A stretch of DNA of 8,017 bases, from contig JAEYVW010000067.1 of NCBI GenBank assembly GCA_023429365.1, forward strand, positions 1 through 8,017, given 5' to 3'. This stretch comes from Bacteroidota bacterium (GTDB lineage: Bacteria > Bacteroidota > Bacteroidia > Chitinophagales > Chitinophagaceae). This document shows, piece after piece, positions 1 through 5,516 of this stretch. Position 1 is the first letter of the stretch, and each line of letters begins with the position of its first letter. The notes beneath the pieces were generated by a model that saw only the letters and a list, made by a program, of their open reading frames with translations, searched no databases and had not been told where the DNA came from. Made by a program: the position numbers and the translations under genes.

Positions 1-35
1 GCATTATTGCCGAAATTTAAATAAGCCTTGCAGCC

Positions 36-878
36 ATGAACTACCAGAAATTTCATCCAACAGAAAGTCTTTCAGAATTTGTTGAATGTTACTATGTCTG
101 GGAGTCCGATGCTGTACTGGATAAGGAACTGGTAATTGAATCCCCGCCAAACAGCTTTTGTTCCATTGCGATTAATTACGGAAGCCCTTATTTCCTTCAA
201 AATAAAAAATACGAACGGCTTGCCGTACCTCCCCAGTTTATTGCTGGCCTCTCGGTTTATAGTTACAAGCTATACCTGATTGGTAAAATTGGCATAGCCG
301 GTATCGTTTTCAAACCTTCAGCCCTGGCGACGCTGTTTGGGCTTACAGCTTTTGAGTTAACTGAAGAAAGAGCAGAACTTTTTAGTTGTCTGTTTCAACC
401 CTATTTCAAAGATTTCGTTTCCCAGGTCAAAAACGCCCCCAGTGCGGTAGAGAAAGCAAAACTGCTGGAAGAAATGCTGCTTCATCATATCAGTCTCAAC
501 AAACCAGAGCCCGATTTTATTGACAAGGCAGCTAACCGGGTGGTAGAAAAAAACGGGATGCTCAATGTGCAGGATCTTTTGAAAGACAGCCATATGTCGC
601 GCCGCACCTTCGAAAGACGTTTTCTTCAAAAAGTGGGTCTTAGCCCAAAATACTATGCACGCATCCGCCGGATGAGTTATATCTGCAATCTTGTAGCCGG
701 TAAGAAAAAAGTCAACTGGCCCGAAGTCTTTTATGAGGCCGAGTTTTATGACCAGGCCCATTTTATCAAGGATTTCGAAGAGTTTACGGGGCGCACACCT
801 CAGCAATACCTGCGCGAGAATACCGAGCTTGCCAACCTGTTAAAAAAGCCAAAGCCTCAAAGCCTGCCGGGTACCTGA
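36..878 (+). CDS. AraC-family transcriptional regulator with DUF6597-like N-terminal domain
   Basis: This 280-residue protein is probably a cytoplasmic DNA-binding transcription factor. The C-terminal part (about residues 160-262) carries both helix-turn-helix units of the AraC family: the first around MSRRTFERRF (187-196) followed by VGLSPKYYARIRRM, the second around FYDQAHFIKDFEEFTGRTPQQYL (237-259), which fits the family signature of D-Q-x-H-F, then G-x-T-P-x-x-Y. The N-terminus (FHPTESLSEFVECYYVWE, 6-23) fits the DUF6597-type ligand or sensor domain common in Bacteroidota AraC proteins; the ligand is unknown. The ATG at 36 is chosen because this domain begins right there, although only 35 bases upstream are visible. 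The stop is followed at once by a pair of direct repeats (879-912) that could be its own binding sites, and by two NTF2-like genes on the same strand that are its likely targets. Target assignment is inference; the family call is firm. Confidence 0.93.
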   Translation: MNYQKFHPTESLSEFVECYYVWESDAVLDKELVIESPPNSFCSIAINYGSPYFLQNKKYERLAVPPQFIAGLSVYSYKLYLIGKIGIAGIVFKPSALATLFGLTAFELTEERAELFSCLFQPYFKDFVSQVKNAPSAVEKAKLLEEMLLHHISLNKPEPDFIDKAANRVVEKNGMLNVQDLLKDSHMSRRTFERRFLQKVGLSPKYYARIRRMSYICNLVAGKKKVNWPEVFYEAEFYDQAHFIKDFEEFTGRTPQQYLRENTELANLLKKPKPQSLPGT

Positions 879-912
879 CGCATTTTTACAAGAGGTTGGC
901 GCATTTCTACAA
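879..912 (+). promoter_or_regulatory. Pair of 13-bp direct repeats, candidate AraC-type operator
   Basis: CGCATTTTTACAA (879-891) is repeated as CGCATTTCTACAA (900-912), 12 of 13 identical and offset by 21 bp, two turns of the helix. AraC-family activators often bind two direct half-sites at this spacing; the araI1/araI2 sites of E. coli are the classical case. The repeats begin one base after the stop of an AraC-family gene and end 46 bp before the next start. A weak -7-like TAAATTTT (944-951) lies downstream without a recognisable -33 TTG at normal spacing, which would suit an activator-dependent promoter. Binding by the adjacent regulator is inference. Confidence 0.5.
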
Positions 913-958
913 TACCCGGGTGCGCAGCAACAATACCTTAGCGTAAATTTTATAGGAC

Positions 959-1501
959 ATGCAAAAGTTATTCTACCTGCTTTTTATCTCGCTGGTTTGC
1001 TCGTGTAGCCAACCCGCAAAAGATTCGGCCGATAAAAAAAGTTTTAGTGAAGCCGACGAGAAATTGGCCATATTGAAAACAATAGAAGATGAAACCACCT
1101 GTTTCTATCAACGCGATTTTGAATGCTGGAAAACACATTTCGTGCATGATTCATACGCATTCCAGGCCTGGAATAATGAGGATGGCACTTTCTCAGCGAA
1201 AGCAGGCTGGGATGAAGTATCTAAAAATGTAGCCGCGTACATAAAGGATAACCCCGTGGAAAAAGGTGGCAGCTCCCACCCGATGGTAGAGCGAAGAAAT
1301 ATGATCGTAAAATTCTTTTCCGAAAACCTGGCATACCTGGCATGGGATCAATACAATAGTTATGAAAATGACACAAAGTATTTTTATAGCAAGGACCAGC
1401 GCATCATGGAAAAAATAGACGGAAAATGGAAGATCGCTAATGTATCCTCGTATTGGGATTATAGAAATCTTATACCAGCAGAACAATTGAGCTCTTTATA
1501 A
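959..1501 (+). CDS. Small lipoprotein with an NTF2/SnoaL-like domain
   Basis: The 180-residue product starts with a lipoprotein signal: basic residue K3, a hydrophobic stretch (4-13) and a lipobox-like V-C-S-C with the lipidated cysteine most likely Cys16 (Cys14 is a less good alternative). A short polar linker (17-32) follows. The rest (about 34-167) resembles the NTF2-like/SnoaL-like alpha+beta fold: an N-terminal helix with TIEDETTCFYQRDFECW (41-57), then beta strands with alternating aromatic residues, ending in the typical DGKWKIANVSSYWDY (154-168). Such proteins can be enzymes or ligand binders, so no reaction is proposed. It is probably anchored on the periplasmic side of the inner membrane or in the outer membrane. 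It lies 80 bp after the AraC gene and 28 bp before a second SnoaL-like gene, suggesting shared control. Confidence 0.8.
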   Translation: MQKLFYLLFISLVCSCSQPAKDSADKKSFSEADEKLAILKTIEDETTCFYQRDFECWKTHFVHDSYAFQAWNNEDGTFSAKAGWDEVSKNVAAYIKDNPVEKGGSSHPMVERRNMIVKFFSENLAYLAWDQYNSYENDTKYFYSKDQRIMEKIDGKWKIANVSSYWDYRNLIPAEQLSSL

Positions 1502-1529
1502 ATTTCATTAATCATTAAATCTTTTTTTT

Positions 1530-1961
1530 ATGACAACACTCCAACAACAGGAATTAAGTTTAAAAAATGCATGTGTCTCATTTATGTTTGCGTACCAGCA
1601 ACGCGATGTTAACAAAATGCTCAGCTTTTGTGACCCCGAAGGTGAGGTGCATTTCGAAGCTATCGGCGATGAAGGAAAGGGAAAGATCGGGGAATTGGGA
1701 CGAGCGCTCTGGACATCTATCATAGAATGCTTTCCTAATGTCGACAATACTGTTGATGCGGCGGTAGCAGAAGATGGCGATACCATACGTTGCCAGGTGG
1801 TGATACGTGGTACGCAGGCGAAAGACTTTGCAGGGATCGTAAATAAAGGCAAATCATTCGACAGCGATCATATCTTCATTTTCCATCTCAACGACCACGG
1901 CAAGATCGACAGGATCAACATCAGCTGGGATCATGATGATTTCCAGCGACAGCTAAGTTGA
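1530..1961 (+). CDS. SnoaL-like (NTF2 superfamily) protein
   Basis: This 143-residue protein has no signal peptide or membrane segment and should be cytoplasmic. It fits the SnoaL/ester-cyclase-like branch of the NTF2 superfamily: an N-terminal helix with FMFAYQQRDVNKMLSFCDPE (18-37), a central strand VVIRGTQAKDFAGI (90-103), the segment GKSFDSDHIFIFHL (107-120), and a C-terminal GKIDRINISWDHDDFQRQL (124-142), which is the hallmark strand of the family. Members include polyketide cyclases, but most bacterial homologues have no known reaction, so substrate and activity stay open. The start at 1530 follows eight T residues and a tandem TCATTAA (1505-1518); there is no Shine-Dalgarno sequence. 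The 28-bp gap to the preceding NTF2-like lipoprotein gene indicates one transcript. Confidence 0.85.
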   Translation: MTTLQQQELSLKNACVSFMFAYQQRDVNKMLSFCDPEGEVHFEAIGDEGKGKIGELGRALWTSIIECFPNVDNTVDAAVAEDGDTIRCQVVIRGTQAKDFAGIVNKGKSFDSDHIFIFHLNDHGKIDRINISWDHDDFQRQLS

Positions 1962-1962
1962 A

Positions 1963-1994
1963 TAATTTGAAAATGTGGTAATTTGAAAATGAGG
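1963..1994. repeat. 16-bp tandem repeat after the SnoaL-like gene
   Basis: Two head-to-tail copies of TAATTTGAAAATGNGG, at 1963-1978 and 1979-1994, differ at a single position (T1976 versus A1992). They begin one base after the upstream stop codon. From memory, AATTTGAAAATG-type tandem units are common between genes in Bacteroidota; this was not checked. No function is proposed. Confidence 0.7.
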
Positions 1995-2018
1995 ACTTTT
2001 CTCTTTTCCAAATATTTA

Positions 2019-2101
2019 GGGAACGCGGATATTTATGATCGTTATGATTTTTTAGGATAAGATCCTGACAGATCATAAAAATCCTGGCAATCCGTGTTCC
2101 C
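2019..2101. repeat. Long interrupted inverted repeat, REP- or MITE-like
   Basis: The outer arms GGGAACGCGGAT (2019-2030) and ATCCGTGTTCCC (2090-2101) pair over 12 bp with one G.U. A second stem inside pairs TTTATGATC (2032-2040) with GATCATAAA (2071-2079), and a small hairpin AGGAT/ATCCT (2054-2058 with 2062-2066) sits at the centre. ATGAT also recurs as a direct element on the left side. The 83-bp structure starts 58 bp after the SnoaL-like stop and has no T-run after it, so it is not a standard intrinsic terminator. It resembles a dispersed palindromic element; copies elsewhere in the genome cannot be seen from this window. Confidence 0.65.
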
Positions 2102-2194
2102 TTGCGCTTTGATTTACGGAAATACCGAGACCACAGCGAATTCTACACCAGGATCTGCGAAAGCCGCCCCATTCCATTCAATTTTCAATACCTG

Positions 2195-2225
2195 TTGACG
2201 TAAGGCTGTTCTTACCTTATTTTTG
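2195..2225 (+). promoter_or_regulatory. Bacteroidota-type sigma-ABfr promoter for the DUF4293 gene
   Basis: TTG (2195-2197, in GTTG) is followed after 20 bases by TATTTTTG (2218-2225), a full match to the -7 consensus TAnnTTTG. The known Bacteroidota arrangement is TTTG, 19-21 bases, then TAnnTTTG. Transcription would start near 2232, leaving a leader of fewer than ten bases before the ATG at 2240. Confidence 0.65.
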
Positions 2226-2239
2226 ACAAAAGATATGGT

Positions 2240-2659
2240 ATGATCCAACGTCAACAAAGTCTCTGGTTATTACTGGCAGCGACCTGCGCGATTCTAAGTT
2301 TCCTGTTTCCATTTTTTGGTGGTGCCGAACAGAATGCCACGGCTACCAGTGGCATCATGTCCACAATTACAGCAGGTAGCAGCCTGTTCCTGATTGTCCT
2401 CACAGGCGCATCGGTGATACTGAGCATGGTAACTATATTTTTATATAAAGACAGGAAGATGCAATTCAAGCTTGCTCTTACAGGTCTGATCCTTTCAATT
2501 CTTACGGTCATCCTATTTTTTATGGAAATAAAAGGTCTGCCCGGCGTTATAGCCTTGTCTTCTGTATTTGTATTCCTGGTGCCTGTTTTTTACTTCCTCG
2601 CCATAAGAGGGATCCGCAGGGATGAAAAACTGATCAAAAGCCTCAACAAACTGAGGTAA
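2240..2659 (+). CDS. DUF4293-family small integral membrane protein
   Basis: The 139-residue protein has four predicted membrane segments: about 7-27, 46-69, 76-95 and 102-123. The first is preceded by the family-typical start MIQRQQSLWLLLAA, and the protein ends in a basic tail, RGIRRDEKLIKSLNKLR (123-139), matching the conserved end of DUF4293 proteins. Length and topology are normal for this Bacteroidota-restricted family, whose function is unknown to me. It should lie in the inner membrane with the basic tail in the cytoplasm. The ATG at 2240 is chosen because the family starts with MIQR; the earlier out-of-frame ATG at 2235 gives only M-V-stop, whose TGA overlaps the real start. It appears monocistronic, with its own promoter just upstream, and converges on the T9SS gene ending at 2769. 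Confidence 0.88.
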   Translation: MIQRQQSLWLLLAATCAILSFLFPFFGGAEQNATATSGIMSTITAGSSLFLIVLTGASVILSMVTIFLYKDRKMQFKLALTGLILSILTVILFFMEIKGLPGVIALSSVFVFLVPVFYFLAIRGIRRDEKLIKSLNKLR

Positions 2660-2712
2660 GCCGGCCGGCATTAAGGGTCTGGATCAATTACGCGTTATTT
2701 ATAAGAAACAAT

Positions 2713-2744
2713 AAGGGCCAGCGCAAATTAATGGCCGGCCCCTT
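2713..2744 (-). terminator. Probable terminator of the downstream T9SS gene, possibly bidirectional
   Basis: On the - strand, AAGGGGCC and GGCCCTT pair over 7 bp with one bulged base, around a 17-base loop, 25 bases after the stop of the 804-codon gene. They are followed by the T-rich stretch TTATTGTTTCTT. The + strand has no T-run after the hairpin, so ending of the DUF4293 transcript here is less certain. A competing inverted repeat, 2663-2674 with 2728-2740, has 12 pairs and one bulge and shares the same right arm. Confidence 0.5.
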
Positions 2745-2768
2745 CTCTATTGGGTACTCTCAATACCC

Positions 2769-5183
2769 TTACTGAACAATGAACGACTTTGACTCCCGGT
2801 AATTCGCGCTGCTAATAATTACCTGGTACATACCGGGAGGGGTTAAAGAGGGTAGCCTCAGCGTCTGGGTCATGAAATCTCCCTTCTTTTCCATTTTGCT
2901 TTGCAAAACAGGCTGACCAAGAACATTTATGACACGGATATCATACAGGCCTTCCGATACTCCGGAAATTCCAAGCATGATCTGTTTATTCGTTACAGGA
3001 TTGGGATACAGCGTCAGCTTCTGACCAGGCATGCCGGTTTCCACCCGCATTACCTTGCTGAATATGATCTTCGTACTTCTTTCGATTACTTTAATGCGGT
3101 AAAAATTTAAACCCGGCGACGGTTTTTCGTCAAAAGCCGTGTATTGTGCTTTGTCATCGCGATTACTGGTTGGCAGGAACTGTCCAATAATAGTATAGTC
3201 CAAACCATTGGTGGAGCGCTCCACATAATAGATCGCAATATCTCTTTCGGTCAGATTGCTCCATTCGATTTTGACACCGTGGTCTTTTTCATATGCCAGC
3301 ACATTATCAAACATTACGGGCAGCGGGTCAGTGGCGTTAGTGATATTTCCCAGCGCATAAAATCTTTGCTCTTTGTTGATACTGATGCCTGCATTATCGG
3401 AGATCACATATCCATTTCCACCCGTAAGACTATCGCCTGCATTTCCAATTTGCGACCAGGACTTGCCATCAGAACGCGCTACCCGGGCAGAAGAAAAATC
3501 ATTGATCAGTGATATGGGGGCGCAGCTGCTATGCGCATTATAATACATGGTAACGATCGCTTTGGGGCTTCCCGAGACAGGAAACAGTTCCCAATATTCA
3601 CAATAGTTAATATGGTGCAGCGGTGCATTGATCGTGGTGCCTTTATCTGTTGCCGGCGCTCGTTTATATTCTGCCTGAATCGTCGATACAGAACCCATCA
3701 ATTCAACAGCAATGGGTATCTGTCCTCCACCAGCGCCAGCCCAACCAGTCGGAAAAGTAAATGCAGTACTTCCGGTCTTACGCATCGGGCCGGTAACGAA
3801 AGAAAATTCGGAACCGCGTGCTTCACCGCTTTCTCCAATCGTCAGCATTTTTGTATTGGAGGATTCGAGGTAGCCGCTTAGTAGCGCCAGTTCTTTTGTC
3901 ACAAGCGTTTCTTTCGAAAGAACAACACCTGCACCCGGATTTGTTCCGGCTTTGTTATCGATGATCAGGCTTCTAACCGTAGCTGGAAGGCCGGGACCCG
4001 TTACCTGTGGGACGCTTCCGGTAAATGCGTAATCGGCCTCACTGCTAAATACTCTATTGCCTTTGACCTGAACTGCACCTGAATTTCCGGTGGCATCAAG
4101 ACCTTCCGCATGTGCTGTCACCAGCATAGCCCCTGCATCTACAACAAAGTCTCCCTCGCCATCCACCACTGCATCTCCCAGGTCGAGACATGCTTTATTT
4201 AAAACCCTGAACTTTATTCCCTGGGCCTGACCACCAGTCTTTGAATAGATCTGTTTTTGGATCCCATTAAAATTCACCTGTATTGCAGCAGTCCCTGAAC
4301 GCAAACTACCGCCTGCTAGGATCAGATCTCCGGCAAGGTTGATCGTTACATTTTTGTCGGCACTAACACACTGACCCTCATGGAGGCTAAAACTTCCACC
4401 AATCTTCAGATTTTCAGGTAGAGTCAAAAATGCAAGCGCATCATTTGGTTTGCCTGCTTTTTTGATGACGAGATTGCCCCTTACATCAGTTGGAATCGCA
4501 GCGCCCAGTGAAGCACCTGTTGCCTGTAGTTCACAATCCCATATATAATTACCAAATGACTGATTTAGTCCGGCTGGAGCTTTAGTTACCGTGCCTTTTA
4601 TCAGGCAGGTTGAACCGACATGCCAGGTTGCATCTGGTATTCTACCCTTATCAAGGGTATGCTCATATTTCGACTCGCTGCCAAATTCCAGTGTTGATGC
4701 AGTGGAGAAAACCTCACCAGCATTTTGTAATGTGCCATTTATGACGGTATAGCTGGTGCCGTCACTATCTGATAAAAATTTACTGTTCGAATGAACAATT
4801 AAAACACCGTCTATATTAGCGTGTGCATTAGCTGCCAGTGCCATTGCCAGGCTATTGCTGAGAGTAAGACTGGCTTCGTTGTTTATTTCAAGTGCTGTCT
4901 CCTGATTGCTTTCACCAACCGAAATAGTTTTCGTACCGGCAGCTCCCTGTAATATGATATTACTATTATTTAAGATCAGCCCCTTTATTGAAATTTCAGG
5001 GACATTTGAAATCGTGGCAGAGATGTTTTCAAAAAGCAATATATCAGAAGAGGCCGGCAGACCTGCGGGGTTCCAGTTTGTTGCATCGTTCCAGGCTCCA
5101 CTGCCACCAGTCCATTCACGGACCTGTGAAAGGGCAGTAAGCGTAACGATTAAAAATATGATGAGTGAGTAGATTTTTTTCAT
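2769..5183 (-). CDS. Secreted T9SS cargo protein, beta-rich, type A sorting domain (downstream paralogue)
   Basis: The 804-residue protein has a Sec signal peptide (1-19, cleavage likely ALS|Q). Next comes the motif EWTGG...WNDATNWNPAGLPASSD (23-47), seen in many Bacteroidota surface proteins, and a long beta-strand-rich region (about 50-520). That region includes RIPDATW (181-187), STC (191-193) and LNQSFGN (206-212). A CEYWEL motif is at 528-533, a fibronectin-III-like segment at 621-724 (IEWSNLTERD, VERSTNG, YRIK), and a type A T9SS sorting domain occupies the last 80 residues, from LYPNPV (725) to FIVQ. Known T9SS cargo crosses the outer membrane through SprA, and the sorting domain is usually removed by PorU. 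No catalytic motif is recognisable; adhesion or matrix roles are possible but unproven. It has the same plan as the gene at 5517-7940. The start is set by the signal peptide; no Shine-Dalgarno is present. Confidence 0.9.
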   Translation of the reverse strand: MKKIYSLIIFLIVTLTALSQVREWTGGSGAWNDATNWNPAGLPASSDILLFENISATISNVPEISIKGLILNNSNIILQGAAGTKTISVGESNQETALEINNEASLTLSNSLAMALAANAHANIDGVLIVHSNSKFLSDSDGTSYTVINGTLQNAGEVFSTASTLEFGSESKYEHTLDKGRIPDATWHVGSTCLIKGTVTKAPAGLNQSFGNYIWDCELQATGASLGAAIPTDVRGNLVIKKAGKPNDALAFLTLPENLKIGGSFSLHEGQCVSADKNVTINLAGDLILAGGSLRSGTAAIQVNFNGIQKQIYSKTGGQAQGIKFRVLNKACLDLGDAVVDGEGDFVVDAGAMLVTAHAEGLDATGNSGAVQVKGNRVFSSEADYAFTGSVPQVTGPGLPATVRSLIIDNKAGTNPGAGVVLSKETLVTKELALLSGYLESSNTKMLTIGESGEARGSEFSFVTGPMRKTGSTAFTFPTGWAGAGGGQIPIAVELMGSVSTIQAEYKRAPATDKGTTINAPLHHINYCEYWELFPVSGSPKAIVTMYYNAHSSCAPISLINDFSSARVARSDGKSWSQIGNAGDSLTGGNGYVISDNAGISINKEQRFYALGNITNATDPLPVMFDNVLAYEKDHGVKIEWSNLTERDIAIYYVERSTNGLDYTIIGQFLPTSNRDDKAQYTAFDEKPSPGLNFYRIKVIERSTKIIFSKVMRVETGMPGQKLTLYPNPVTNKQIMLGISGVSEGLYDIRVINVLGQPVLQSKMEKKGDFMTQTLRLPSLTPPGMYQVIISSANYRESKSFIVQ

Positions 5184-5204
5184 CTGCGGGAATTTTCACA
5201 TTCA

Positions 5205-5235
5205 CAAAAAATTAATAGTGAATTATGAAACCAAG
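5205..5235 (-). promoter_or_regulatory. Weak promoter candidate for the 804-codon T9SS gene
   Basis: On the - strand CTTG (5232-5235) is followed after 19 bases by ATTTTTTG (5205-5212). The spacing and the -33 TTG fit the Bacteroidota pattern, but the -7 box lacks the leading TA. The predicted start lies about 15 bases upstream of the ATG at 5183. A separate promoter would fit with the terminator that closes the preceding gene. Confidence 0.3.
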
Positions 5236-5464
5236 ACCTGGTAGTTTTAGAAAGGAGTTGGAATTAAAGCGGCATTCCCACTAAAATGAAACCCGTTGCC
5301 ACGTAGTGTTACTTAGGTTATTGTTGATTGGAAAATGATGGTACGGATTTCAGAAGAATTGGACGGGATGACTAAAATCAGGTAGTACAAATCTATACAG
5401 AGCCCGCCATAATTGCAAGTGATTCTGATAAAATGTTTACAGTTTGGGACAAAATATTTTTCAT

Positions 5465-5493
5465 AAAAAAAGCCGGTCATTGCTGACCGGCTT
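5465..5493 (-). terminator. Rho-independent terminator of the 807-codon T9SS gene
   Basis: On the - strand a perfect 10-bp stem, AAGCCGGTCA with TGACCGGCTT (5484-5493 and 5470-5479), is closed by a GCAA tetraloop of the stable GNRA type. It is followed by a run of seven T residues (5465-5471, partly in the stem). It starts 24 bases after the stop codon. This is a textbook intrinsic terminator and suggests the two T9SS genes are transcribed separately. Confidence 0.9.
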
Positions 5494-5516
5494 GTCTCTA
5501 TTGGTGATCCTTTCAA

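Larger units (their letters stand above)
5184..5516. other. Intergenic region between the tandem T9SS genes
   Basis: This 333-bp stretch holds the terminator of the upstream - strand gene at one end (5465-5493) and a weak promoter candidate for the next gene at the other (5205-5235). A 67-codon open frame on the - strand (5313-5516) begins right after the stop of the 807-codon gene and runs across the terminator hairpin. Its sequence shows no recognisable domain, so it is not called a gene. The middle part (about 5240-5460) shows no clear repeat, RNA structure or operator. Confidence 0.6.

Noticed and set aside
357..806. Open frame of 149 codons on the - strand inside the AraC gene
   Set aside because: It is antisense to a well-supported AraC protein, has no recognisable domain and a skewed cysteine/phenylalanine-rich composition.
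1508..1852. Open frame of 114 codons on the - strand over the SnoaL-like gene
   Set aside because: It is a mirror of the real gene, whose translation carries family motifs; the antisense product has none.
2019..2101. The palindromic element as an intrinsic terminator for the SnoaL-like gene
   Set aside because: No T-run follows the right arm on the + strand, and the loop between the arms is long; a repeat element explains it better.
5313..5516. 67-codon open frame on the - strand between the two T9SS genes
   Set aside because: It crosses the strong terminator hairpin, has no domain and an unnatural mix of residues; most likely chance.
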